Below are positions 1-6,235 of a stretch of 7,278 bases of DNA, piece by piece (position 1 is the first letter of the stretch; every line of letters begins with the position of its first letter). The DNA lies in NCBI GenBank assembly GCA_022564385.1, contig JADFLN010000073.1, forward strand, positions 1 through 7,278, written 5' to 3'. Made by a program: the position numbers and the translations under genes. The notes under the pieces were generated by a model. The model did no database searches. It was not told the origin of the DNA and saw nothing but the letters and a program-made list of their open reading frames with translations. The stretch is from Nitrososphaerota archaeon. Lineage in GTDB: Archaea > Thermoproteota > Nitrososphaeria > Nitrososphaerales > Nitrosopumilaceae.

Positions 1-122
1 AAGATATGTCCTTGATCAAATCCTACAAGAAATAATCCTGCTGCAAAGACGATGGCCAATACAACTATTGCTAATTTGGAAACACCTGTCTTTGATACAT
101 TAATTTGTCTTGTTTCAGACAT
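1..122 (-). CDS. CbtB-like membrane protein, N-terminal part (runs off the left edge)
   Basis: The minus strand from the ATG at 122-120 stays open to the window edge and gives 40 residues starting MSETRQINVSKTG. A hydrophobic span (about residues 16-34) is followed by GFDQGH. A short polar N-terminus, one membrane span and a G-[FY]-D-Q-G-H stretch match my memory of the CbtB family, a small membrane protein proposed to be a cobalt transporter subunit partnered with CbtA. The expected C-terminal His-rich tail lies outside the window, so the family call is provisional. A strong TATA-like box (137-150) sits about 22-24 nt upstream of the ATG, supporting this start and a leaderless mRNA. The gene is divergent from the DsbA-like gene across 121 nt. 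Confidence 0.7.
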   Translation of the reverse strand, partial: MSETRQINVSKTGVSKLAIVVLAIVFAAGLFLVGFDQGHI

Positions 123-136
123 GAAATTTAACAACA

Positions 137-150
137 ATTTAATATATTTA
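137..150 (-). promoter_or_regulatory. TATA box of the cbtB-like gene
   Basis: Read on the minus strand this is TAAATATATTAAAT, close to the archaeal TATA consensus. Its centre is about 22 nt from the ATG at 122, so transcription should begin at or just before the start codon. Confidence 0.55.
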
Positions 151-214
151 AGCTCTTGGATATTTTCAACATTGTTCAAAGATTATTGATCGGTCTATTT
201 CATAAAATGGACAC

Positions 215-220
215 TTTATA
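215..220 (+). promoter_or_regulatory. TATA box of the DsbA-like gene
   Basis: TTTATA is centred about 26-27 nt before the ATG at 244, the usual archaeal spacing from TATA box to transcription start. This implies a leaderless or nearly leaderless mRNA; no Shine-Dalgarno sequence is visible. Confidence 0.5.
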
Positions 221-243
221 CTAGAAACATATCTCGTCAATTT

Positions 244-888
244 ATGACAAAATTATCCATCTTGATAATACCCATAGCGATAGGAATTATCACTGGTATG
301 TTTTTGGCATTTTATCCCGGATCAGAAAATGATACAACATTACTAACTAGTTCAAAATTAATTGAGAATGGTTCCCCGATGTGGGGTGACTCAAATGCAC
401 CAATAACGATTTTAGAATGGGGAGATTATCAATGTACTTTTTGTTATAGGTTCCATGAAAATACATTAAATTTCATCAACGAGAATTTTATCAAAACAGG
501 TAAAGTAAAACTAGTCTTCAAAGATTTTCCTCTAAATGGTCCTGATTCACTACTGGCAGCAGAGGCATCATATTGTGCAGAAGATCAGGAAAAATACTGG
601 CAATATCATGATGAGATTTACAAAAACTGGGCAGGGGAGAAAACAGGATGGATAACAAGAGAATCACTAGACAGATTTGCCGTCACAGTTGGTTTGGATT
701 TAGTTGAATTAAACACCTGTCTTGATGAGCACAAATATCTAAAGAGGGTCATCACACATCATGAATTTGGAAAAGAGATTGGAATTGATGCAACTCCATC
801 GTTTTTGATCTTTAATGATAAAAAAATTATCAAAATTAGGGGAAATCAGCCGTTAGAGGTATTTCTAAAAACATTTGATGAATTGTAA
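244..888 (+). CDS. Membrane-anchored DsbA-family thiol:disulfide oxidoreductase
   Basis: This 214-aa protein has an N-terminal hydrophobic segment (about residues 5-23) that should anchor it with the catalytic domain outside the membrane. The thioredoxin-fold part starts near residue 45. The active-site pair is C64-T-F-C67 in the context WGDYQCTFC, followed by the helical insertion typical of DsbA/Thioredoxin_4 proteins. The cis-proline loop is T184-P185 (DATPSF). C111 and C159 form another Cys pair in the helical region. The expected role is oxidation or isomerisation of disulfides in exported proteins, inferred from the family. The start is the first ATG after a TATA box about 27 nt upstream. 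The gene stands alone, ends in TAA, and is divergent from the cbtB-like gene. A natural candidate client is the two-Cys anchored protein at 2712-3308. The family call is firm; the substrate is unknown. Confidence 0.88.
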   Translation: MTKLSILIIPIAIGIITGMFLAFYPGSENDTTLLTSSKLIENGSPMWGDSNAPITILEWGDYQCTFCYRFHENTLNFINENFIKTGKVKLVFKDFPLNGPDSLLAAEASYCAEDQEKYWQYHDEIYKNWAGEKTGWITRESLDRFAVTVGLDLVELNTCLDEHKYLKRVITHHEFGKEIGIDATPSFLIFNDKKIIKIRGNQPLEVFLKTFDEL

Positions 889-920
889 TTTTATGAAAAC
901 ATGAATGGAGTAAATCAAAA

Positions 921-928
921 TTAATATT
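921..928 (+). promoter_or_regulatory. TATA-like box of the aRF1 gene
   Basis: TTAATATT is centred about 27 nt upstream of the ATG at 952, consistent with a start at or next to the initiation codon. Confidence 0.45.
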
Positions 929-951
929 CACATGGTCTGGAGAAATCACAA

Positions 952-2232
952 ATGAAGAAAATTATCATAGAAAAACAAGATTCAGTTAAACTATATAAAA
1001 TTAGAAAAACGCTAGAGGAGTTATCACAAAAATCTGGAAGGGGAACTGAGCTCATTACAGTGTATATTCCAAAAGGAAAACAACTTCATGAAATTATCAG
1101 CACACTTCAACAGGAACAAGGAACAGCAGACAACATCAAATCAGATCTTACTAGAACACATGTAGTAGATTCTTTAGGAAAAGTCGTTCAAAGACTCAAA
1201 CTATACAAAAAAACCCCAGAAAAAGGATTGGTAATGTTTTGTGGAGCATTACCACCAGAAGAGGGGGGGCCTTTAGGTAGTGAAGTTGTAAAAATTTGGG
1301 AGGTTGATCCTCCAAAAGATTTGAAACAGTATTTGTATAGATGTGATGATCATTTTCATGTCGACATTCTAAAGGACATGTTAAAAGATGACAATCTAAT
1401 TGGATTTTTAGCAATTGACGCAAAAGATGCGGGTTGGGGATTATTGTATGGTGATAAAATCGAAGTGTTGTCCCAAACGGGGTCAGGGGTTGCTGGAAAA
1501 CATAGACAGGGAGGACAGTCTGCAAAGAGATTTCAGAAACTTCGAGAGATGGAGTTATCATTTTTCTATAACAGAGTAGCTGATACTACAAGAGAATTCT
1601 TTATCGATATTTATCCAATCAAGGGACTGATTATCTCAGGACCAGGTCCTACAAAAGATGATTTCATTAATGGGAATTACTTGGAGTATAGATTACAAAA
1701 TATGATAATCAACACAATTGATGCATCATATGCAGGAGCTGAGGGGATTAGAGAGGCTTTTGCAAAATCTTCAGATATTTTAGGAGACTTTAGAATGGTG
1801 GAAGAGAAGAAACTTGTAGAAGATTTATTCAGAGAGATTAACTCTCATTCTGGTAAGGGTTCCTATGGATTAGAAGAAATTATAGAGTATCTAAAGAACA
1901 ATGTTGTAAAAACTCTAATTATTAATGATAATACAAACTTACATAGAGTTGTAGGAAAGTGCAAAAGATGTCAACACATCCAAGAAGAAATTGTAGAGAG
2001 ACCTCAAGTAATCCCAAAAAAGACAGAATACACAAACAATCCATGTCCCAGTTGTAAAGCCATGGAAGTAAATGTTAACGAGCAGGACATTGTTGATTAT
2101 CTAGAATTACTTGCAGCAAAAACAGGTACTCAATTAGAAGTAATTTCTGGAAGTGCAGAACATGGAAACATGCTTGCAAGCCTAGGAAAAGCAGGTGCAA
2201 TTTTGAGATATAATCCAGGTCACGCTAAGTAA
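952..2232 (+). CDS. prf1: Peptide chain release factor aRF1 (archaeal eRF1)
   Basis: This 426-aa protein has the expected aRF1 length and all three domains. Domain 1 (about 1-140) reads stop codons and carries NIKS at 61-64 (as TADNIKS) and the Y-x-C-x-x-x-F motif at Y129, C131 and F135. Domain 2 has the catalytic GGQ at 187-189 (KHRQGGQSAKRF), which triggers peptidyl-tRNA hydrolysis on the ribosome. The C-terminal domain, which contacts aIF5A/aPelota-type GTPase partners and ABCE1 in the known system, has a zinc-ribbon-like C337-x2-C340 ... C365-x2-C368. In the known system aRF1 decodes UAA, UAG and UGA. That matters here because two nearby genes carry in-frame TAG or TGA. The gene ends in TAA and its last 8 nt overlap the 3' end of the convergent HIT gene. 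It looks intact. Confidence 0.96.
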   Translation: MKKIIIEKQDSVKLYKIRKTLEELSQKSGRGTELITVYIPKGKQLHEIISTLQQEQGTADNIKSDLTRTHVVDSLGKVVQRLKLYKKTPEKGLVMFCGALPPEEGGPLGSEVVKIWEVDPPKDLKQYLYRCDDHFHVDILKDMLKDDNLIGFLAIDAKDAGWGLLYGDKIEVLSQTGSGVAGKHRQGGQSAKRFQKLREMELSFFYNRVADTTREFFIDIYPIKGLIISGPGPTKDDFINGNYLEYRLQNMIINTIDASYAGAEGIREAFAKSSDILGDFRMVEEKKLVEDLFREINSHSGKGSYGLEEIIEYLKNNVVKTLIINDNTNLHRVVGKCKRCQHIQEEIVERPQVIPKKTEYTNNPCPSCKAMEVNVNEQDIVDYLELLAAKTGTQLEVISGSAEHGNMLASLGKAGAILRYNPGHAK

Positions 2233-2632
2233 AAAAACTACGAATCTTTTTTGCAAGTTCTGAGAGTTCGTCATCATTTATGATTTGACGCTTTGTCCAT
2301 ACAGTGCCTTTGTTATTGTATCTAGGAATAATATGTATGTGAACATGTGGAACAATCTGTTTAGCTGCTTTGCCATTATTCTGACCAATACTAAATGCAT
2401 CTGCACCTGTTGCAGCTAAAATTGCGTTTGCTATTTTTGGAACAAGTGCAAAAATAATTCCAACATCTTCTGAAGTCATATCAGTTATTTTTTCATGATG
2501 TTTTCTTGGAATTACTAAGGTATGACCAACATCAATTGGATACTTGTCTAAAAATGCAACATGAGAATCATCCTCATACAAAAAATGGCCATTTTTTTTC
2601 CCGTCCAATATATCACAAAAAAGACAACTCAT
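2225..2632 (-). CDS. HIT-family nucleotide hydrolase/transferase
   Basis: This 135-aa histidine-triad protein starts MSCLFCDI. The triad is H96-V-H98-I-H100 (PHVHIHIIPR); the middle His is the nucleophile in this family, which cleaves phosphoramidate or nucleotidyl bonds in dinucleoside polyphosphates and similar substrates. C3 and C6, with a His pair near residue 45, match the zinc-binding form of bacterial and archaeal HIT proteins. An in-frame ATG four codons upstream (2644) exists. I prefer 2632 because MSC[LI]FC is the usual family N-terminus and because the TATA-like box at 2651-2662 would be too close to 2644 but is properly spaced for 2632. It ends in TAG and overlaps the 3' end of aRF1 by 8 nt, convergently. 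It is likely a housekeeping enzyme; the exact substrate cannot be read from sequence. Confidence 0.93.
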   Translation of the reverse strand: MSCLFCDILDGKKNGHFLYEDDSHVAFLDKYPIDVGHTLVIPRKHHEKITDMTSEDVGIIFALVPKIANAILAATGADAFSIGQNNGKAAKQIVPHVHIHIIPRYNNKGTVWTKRQIINDDELSELAKKIRSFFT

Positions 2633-2650
2633 AAGAAACAACAATTTATG

Positions 2651-2662
2651 ATTTTATTTATT
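2651..2662 (-). promoter_or_regulatory. TATA-like box of the HIT gene
   Basis: The minus strand reads AATAAATAAAAT, centred about 24 nt upstream of the ATG at 2632. It decides the start: the alternative ATG at 2644 would leave only about 12 nt. The 79-nt intergenic region is shared with the divergent gene at 2712. Confidence 0.45.
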
Positions 2663-2711
2663 GTTTTTATCGAATGATTAATTAGGGCAAATTTTAGAGT
2701 TAGAATGTCTC

Positions 2712-3308
2712 ATGGGAAGAAAAGAAAGAAGAGATCGTGAACAAAAACGTGAAAATTACGCTGCAAAATATTCATCAGAAAAAAGAAAACATACTCTAAT
2801 TGCGATTGCTGTTTTGGCTGTAATTGCGATTATTGTGGGATATTCAGTATTCGTGTTTCTAACCATGACTGAAACTGCCCCAGGTGGGCCAGAAAATGCG
2901 GGTGCATTAGGAAGTGATCATGCACATATAGCAATTTTAGTAAAGATTTTTGGAGACACGTTTGAGTTTTCAGGTCCAGCTTTCCAAATCAAATCAAGTT
3001 GGATTCACTTTGAAGGAAGAGATGGCACTACAATTCACAAACATGCCACAGGGGTTACTCTAGAATTTCTCTTTGATTCATTACGATTAGGTGTTGATGA
3101 TCAATGCTATGTGTTCCCAGATGGAAAATCTTTCTGTACTCAAGACGATTTCACATTAAAGTTCTTCATTAATGAAGAACAAGTATCAGATATTAGAGAT
3201 TATGAAGGTATGGAAGGCGACAGAGTTCTAATTCTATATGGTAGCGAAACTCCTGAAGAGATTGACGCATATTTACTACAATTAGAAAACCAAGAATTAA
3301 TCAAATAA
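2712..3308 (+). CDS. Conserved membrane-anchored protein with His-rich extracytoplasmic domain
   Basis: This 198-aa protein is of unknown function; I recall similar proteins from Nitrosopumilus-type archaea but know no assigned role. A strongly basic N-terminus (residues 2-27, many R/K/E) precedes one membrane span (about 28-51), which by the positive-inside rule places the C-terminal domain outside the cytoplasm. That domain begins after a Pro/Gly/Ala linker and holds histidines H70, H72 (SDHAHIA), H99 (WIHFEG), H109 and H111 (IHKHATG), spaced as a possible metal site. Two cysteines, C132 and C142, could form a disulfide. The C-terminal part (about 148-178) ends in a DRVLILYG strand. The start is the first in-frame ATG; an ATG at 2705 is in another frame and closes quickly. 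It ends in TAA and is divergent from the HIT gene. Metal binding and dependence on the upstream DsbA-like enzyme are inference. Confidence 0.85.
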   Translation: MGRKERRDREQKRENYAAKYSSEKRKHTLIAIAVLAVIAIIVGYSVFVFLTMTETAPGGPENAGALGSDHAHIAILVKIFGDTFEFSGPAFQIKSSWIHFEGRDGTTIHKHATGVTLEFLFDSLRLGVDDQCYVFPDGKSFCTQDDFTLKFFINEEQVSDIRDYEGMEGDRVLILYGSETPEEIDAYLLQLENQELIK

Positions 3309-3377
3309 GAAATATCAACAAGGTCTAGATTCTAGTCAAATAGTTTACAATAAAAATTTAATTTTGATAACATTAGA

Positions 3378-3384
3378 TTATATA
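3378..3384 (+). promoter_or_regulatory. TATA box of the C2H2 mini-gene
   Basis: TTATATA is centred about 26 nt before the ATG at 3407. The start codon follows directly after a T7 run (3400-3406), and a 4-bp GACA/TGTC inverted repeat (3385-3388 with 3395-3398) precedes the run. That repeat plus T-tract could also end transcription of the upstream gene. Confidence 0.5.
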
Positions 3385-3406
3385 GACAGAAAATTGTCGT
3401 TTTTTT

Positions 3407-3541
3407 ATGAATTTATTTAGAAAACAAACTCAAGAAACGAGTCTAGTGTGTAGAATATGTAAAATGGAATTTACAGACTCTGAAAGAACTGTACGACATA
3501 TGATTAAAGCACACTCCAAACCACAAAAAACCAAAAAATAG
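3407..3541 (+). CDS. 44-aa single C2H2 zinc-finger protein
   Basis: A 44-residue reading frame begins MNLFRKQTQETSLVCRICKM and ends in TAG. It contains one classical-looking finger: C15-x2-C18-x12-H31-x4-H36, with F22 in the usual hydrophobic position and a Lys-rich tail (HSKPQKTKK). Small one-finger C2H2 proteins are common in archaea and are usually assumed to bind nucleic acid or a protein partner. The target here cannot be told. A good TATA box with leaderless spacing supports expression. The gene stands alone between the anchored His-rich protein and the convergent basic protein at 3583-3741. Confidence 0.8.
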   Translation: MNLFRKQTQETSLVCRICKMEFTDSERTVRHMIKAHSKPQKTKK

Positions 3542-3582
3542 AGAATACCACATTTATTTCCAAGTGTTAATGAATTTAGAAT

Positions 3583-3741
3583 CTAATACTTCTTTGGCTT
3601 TTTTCCTTTTTTCTTTTTTTGCTGTTCACTCTTGTATTTTCTAACTCGCTCTTTTTGTCTAGCTAATTTTTCACCTTTCTGAATTCTTCCGTCTTTTTTC
3701 TTTGATTTTTTTTCAGTCATTTTTTCAGTATCATCATTCAT
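3583..3741 (-). CDS. Small Lys-rich basic protein
   Basis: This 52-aa reading frame begins MNDDTEKMTEKKSKKKDG and ends KKKKGKKPKKY before TAG. After the first few acidic residues it is almost all Lys, Arg, Glu and Gln, with no hydrophobic core. It is therefore probably disordered or a single charged helix, as expected of a nucleic-acid-binding or ribosome-associated peptide. I do not recognise a family. I chose the ATG at 3741 because it overlaps the stop of the upstream zinc-ribbon gene (ATGAATGA, 8-nt overlap), a pattern of translational coupling. Other in-frame ATGs lie at 3759 (58 aa) and 3720 (45 aa). Its composition alone would be weak evidence in A-rich DNA; the coupling is what makes it credible. 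Confidence 0.6.
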   Translation of the reverse strand: MNDDTEKMTEKKSKKKDGRIQKGEKLARQKERVRKYKSEQQKKKKGKKPKKY

Positions 3742-3865
3742 CTGAATTTGGTTCAGCATCTACCTTTTCAAAAGTCATATCATTTCTTTGACAGGACTCA
3801 CATTTTTCCATTATGCCAAATTCATTCTGGTACTGACCTTTTCCATCACATCTAAAACAAACCAA
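3734..3865 (-). CDS. 43-aa CxxC/CxxC zinc-ribbon protein
   Basis: From a TTG at 3865 the minus strand encodes 43 residues: MVCFRCDGKGQYQ..., then KCESCQ and an acidic tail ending PNSDE before TGA. C3-x2-C6 and C22-x2-C25 form two knuckles 15 residues apart. CFRCDGKG resembles one repeat of the DnaJ Cys-rich zinc domain (CxxCxGxG), while the whole looks like a minimal zinc ribbon. TTG is the only usable start, since TGA lies three codons upstream in frame and there is no ATG before the first Cys. A weak A/T-rich box near 3890-3897 could be its promoter. It overlaps the basic-protein gene by 8 nt, so the two are probably one operon. Function is unknown; protein or RNA binding is inference. Confidence 0.7.
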   Translation of the reverse strand: MVCFRCDGKGQYQNEFGIMEKCESCQRNDMTFEKVDAEPNSDE

Positions 3866-3971
3866 ACTGTTTCAATTTGATTAGGTATGAATTAAGTTTT
3901 CAAAGATCATTTGAGCCTAAAAGCCAGTTAATTTTTGTTTTATTACAAACTATGATAATATGTGGAAAGTC

Positions 3972-3980
3972 TAAATTATA
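3972..3980 (+). promoter_or_regulatory. TATA-like box of ilvD
   Basis: TAAATTATA is centred about 26 nt upstream of the ilvD ATG at 4002, implying a leaderless or nearly leaderless mRNA. The 136-nt region 3866-4001 is a divergent intergenic region shared with the zinc-ribbon gene; no operator-like repeat was seen in it. Confidence 0.45.
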
Positions 3981-4001
3981 GCAATCTGAAAATTACATGT
4001 T

Positions 4002-5675
4002 ATGGAAATTTCTAGTAGAAATGTTGTAGAAGGAACTGCTCGGGCACCACATAGAGCAATGTACAAAGCAATGGGATTAACTGATGAAGATCTATCAAAG
4101 CAATTCATTGGGGTTTGTCATACAGGAAATGAAGCAACACCTTGTAACATTCATCTTCCAAAATTAGCTCTCAAAGCTAAAGAAGGGGTTTCAGATGCAG
4201 GTGCAACACCAAGAGAATTTTCAACAATTGCAGTAAGTGATGGAATTGCAATGGGACATGAAGGAATGAAATCCTCATTAATTTCTCGTGAAGTTATTGC
4301 AGATTCTATTGAATTAATGGTTAGAGCACATCAATACGATGCACTAGTGGGAATTGCAGGATGTGATAAGAGTTTGCCAGGAACTATGATGGCAATGGCT
4401 AGACTAAATATTCCATCAGTGTTTGTATATGGTGGAACCATTATGCCGGGTATACTTGATGGAAAAGAATTAACCGTAGTTGATGTTTATGAAGCAGTTG
4501 GCGCATATGACGCAGGTAAATTATCATTAGATGATTTAAAAAATATTGAAAATACTGCATGTCCAAGTGCTGGTTCTTGTGGAGGTATGTTTACTGCAAA
4601 TACAATGGCATCAATTTCAGAAGCAATTGGTATTGCGTTACCAGGAAGTGCTAGTCCACCAGCAGAAGACGATAGACGAGATAGAATGGTCTACGATACA
4701 GGAGTAGCATGTGCTAAATTATTGGAGATGAACATTAGACCTAAAGAGATTCTGTCATTTGAGGCATTTGAAAATTCGATTACAATGTTAAATTCTATTG
4801 GAGGATCTACTAATGGAATATTACACTTACTAGCACTTGCAAATGAAGTAGGTGTTAAACTAAGTTATGATGATTTTGAGAGAATTAGAAAAAAAACGCC
4901 TCATTTAGCAGATATGAAACCAGGTGGAAACTATGTAATGAATTCACTAGATAAAATTGGAGGAATTCCATTTATCTTAAAGAAATTACTTGAGAAGGGT
5001 CTTCTTAATGAAAATTGTATGACAGTTACTGGAAAAACCATTAAAGAAAATCTTATTTCAATGCACATTCCAGAACTAGAACAAGACATTGTAAGACCAA
5101 TTGAAAATCCTATTCATCCAGTTGGAACGGCAGTTATTCTCAAAGGAAGTCTAGCTCCAGAGGGTGCAGTGATTAAAACTGCAGGGATCGAGATGACAAA
5201 ATTTACTGGAAAAGCTCGTGTCTTTGATAGAGAAGAATTTGCATTTGATGCAGTGTCAAAAGGAGAAATTGACGAAGGGGATGTTGTAGTCATTAGAGAT
5301 GAGGGACCCAAGGGAGGGCCCGGTATGAGCTAGATGTTAGCCACAACTGCAGCACTTGTAGGTCAAGGATTAGGAAAAAAGGTTGCAATGGTGACAGATG
5401 GTAGATTTTCTGGAGGTACACGGGGGTTCATGGTTGGTCATGTTGCACCTGAAGCATATGTTGGTGGTCCAATTGCTCTTGTAAAAGATGGTGATGAGAT
5501 AACAATCAATATTGAAACCAACGTAGTAGATCTTCATGTATCAAAAGAAGAATTAGAAACCAGAAGGAATCAATGGAGTCCACCAAAACCAAACTACACA
5601 TCAGGTGCACTTGCCAAATATGCAACACTAGTAGGTTCTGCTGCAAATGGTGCAATTACTAGTCCAAATCTATAA
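4002..5675 (+). pseudogene. ilvD: Dihydroxy-acid dehydratase IlvD, interrupted by an in-frame TAG
   Basis: IlvD dehydrates 2,3-dihydroxy acids to 2-keto acids in valine and isoleucine synthesis, using an iron-sulfur cluster and Mg2+. The reading frame spans 558 codon positions, the normal IlvD length. Cluster ligands are visible as C48 (TPCN), C121 (GCDKS) and C193 (GSCGGM). D80 (SDGIAMG), D122 and K123 match the metal and carbamylated-Lys positions known for the family. The C-terminal part has the TDGRFSGG motif with the active-site Ser. At 5331-5333 the frame reads GGPGM-S-stop-ML, where the family has GGPGM-R-E-ML, so the TAG replaces a conserved Glu, without any change of frame. The C-terminal 113 residues follow directly from an ATG. 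The rest shows no decay. Options are sequence error, a recent nonsense mutation, readthrough, or a split enzyme made by TAG-ATG reinitiation. The split would not fall at an obvious domain boundary. Confidence 0.93.
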
Positions 5676-5697
5676 CATGAACAATTTGTCCACAAGC

Positions 5698-5913
5698 TTT
5701 ATAGATCTCGATTTGTAATGATTTTTAGAGATAACAGGCAGAAAAATTACATTATCATAATTAAATTTCTGTTATCTACTACAGGTAGATAAAAAGTAAA
5801 AGTTGCACGCACATATTTTGCCAAAATGATGATATGATCGATTTAATATCTAAATCGTCTTCTAAAAATAATAATTGACAGATCAAAATAATCTTGAATT
5901 TTTCAATTTTTTT
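5698..5913 (+). ncRNA. Candidate structured small RNA in the ilvD downstream gap
   Basis: The 336 nt between ilvD and the acidic mini-gene (5676-6011) hold no confident gene. A TATA-like TTTATA at 5698-5703 predicts a start near 5726-5728, immediately before AGATAACAG (5729-5737), which pairs perfectly with CTGTTATCT (5769-5777). A second perfect 8-bp hairpin, TTATCTAC / GTAGATAA (5772-5779 with 5785-5792), competes for the same bases. A third, CGATTTA / TAAATCG, lies at 5839-5845 with 5851-5857. A short hairpin plus T7 ends at 5913. The implied transcript is about 185 nt. It matches no RNA family I know, has no tRNA-like or complete C/D-box pattern, and inverted repeats arise easily in A+T-rich DNA, so this is a hypothesis. 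Confidence 0.3.
5894..5913 (+). terminator. Hairpin plus T7 tract
   Basis: TTGAA-TTT-TTCAA is followed directly by seven T residues (5907-5913). Archaeal termination is driven mainly by T-tracts, so this could end the candidate small RNA or ilvD transcripts that run past 5675. The stem is only 5 bp. Confidence 0.35.
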
Positions 5914-6011
5914 CTAATTCTTCAGTTTTAGATTCAACTCACGGGGATTCACCTACCAAATTGGGGATAAAAATGGACACAGATAGGCGTGAAAATAATT
6001 TTTTTATTAAA

Positions 6012-6128
6012 TTAAGGTTCCTCTTCATGATCATCGATTTCAGATTCATCAATCTCTGAATCTTTAATTTCAGAATCATCATGAATAAATTCCATATTCT
6101 CTACTCGCCAGATTTTGTTGTTTTTCAT
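6012..6128 (-). CDS. 38-aa acidic protein with DSEI-type repeats
   Basis: The frame encodes MKNNKIWRVENMEF followed by a strongly acidic tail in which DSEI, DSEI, DESEI and DDHEEEP follow one another, and ends in TAA. No family is recognised. The N-terminal part is mildly hydrophobic and basic and could be a binding segment; the tail is probably disordered. It starts 11 nt after the stop of the 31-aa membrane peptide on the same strand, so the two may be co-transcribed. An A/T-rich box at 6156-6165 could also serve as its own promoter. The repetitive tail at DNA level suggests recent duplication of a GATTCTGA-like unit. It could be a chance ORF; short spacing and a codon-like pattern favour a real gene. 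Confidence 0.45.
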   Translation of the reverse strand: MKNNKIWRVENMEFIHDDSEIKDSEIDESEIDDHEEEP

Positions 6129-6139
6129 GAGTTAAAAAA

Positions 6140-6235
6140 TTATGGTATCCAACCAAAATTATAATTCATCAGAAGCACTGCGGCAGATAACGCACTAATA
6201 ATTAAAATCACAATAATGTTATAATCACTTTTCAT
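6140..6235 (-). CDS. 31-aa single-span membrane peptide
   Basis: MKSDYNIIVILIISALSAAV is followed by LLMNYNFGWIP and TAA. Residues about 7-23 form one hydrophobic helix with a short charged N-terminus and an aromatic C-terminal end, as in small archaeal membrane peptides. Its ATG shares one base with the stop codon of the preceding membrane-protein frame (TAATG at 6237-6233 on the minus strand), a hallmark of translational coupling. This is the strongest argument that both are genuine. No family is recognised. It might be an accessory subunit of a membrane complex, which is inference only. Confidence 0.5.
   Translation of the reverse strand: MKSDYNIIVILIISALSAAVLLMNYNFGWIP

Noticed and set aside
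1196..1561. 121-aa minus-strand ORF inside aRF1
   Set aside because: It lies wholly within the well-supported aRF1 gene, has low-complexity Leu/His/Pro content and matches no family.
952..2232. TADNIKS in aRF1 as a sign of altered stop-codon reading
   Set aside because: The NIKS core, YxCxxxF and GGQ are intact, and I believe the residue before NIKS varies among archaeal factors. Genes in the window use all three stops.
3325..3335. CTAGA-T-TCTAG inverted repeat
   Set aside because: Short, with a single-base centre, and not placed near a promoter; likely chance.
5114..5311. 65-aa minus-strand ORF inside ilvD
   Set aside because: Shadow of the ilvD coding frame; Ser/Thr/Pro-rich translation without motifs.
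5718..5792. 24-aa plus ORF beginning MIFRDNRQKNY
   Set aside because: Too short, too close to the TATA-like box to be properly transcribed, and its end coincides with hairpin arms; no independent support.
5826..5880. ATGATGA matching the box C motif of C/D sRNAs
   Set aside because: No CTGA box D follows at a workable distance and no flanking stem fits, so a C/D sRNA cannot be supported.
5779..5990. Possible decayed minus-strand gene (VSIFIPNLVGESP, then stop, VESKTEELEK, then after a shift IEKFKIILICQ)
   Set aside because: It needs both a nonsense codon and a frameshift at the A7 run to be joined, and I recognise no family. Open stretches of this size can occur by chance in A+T-rich DNA. 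Homology search of the joined translation would decide.
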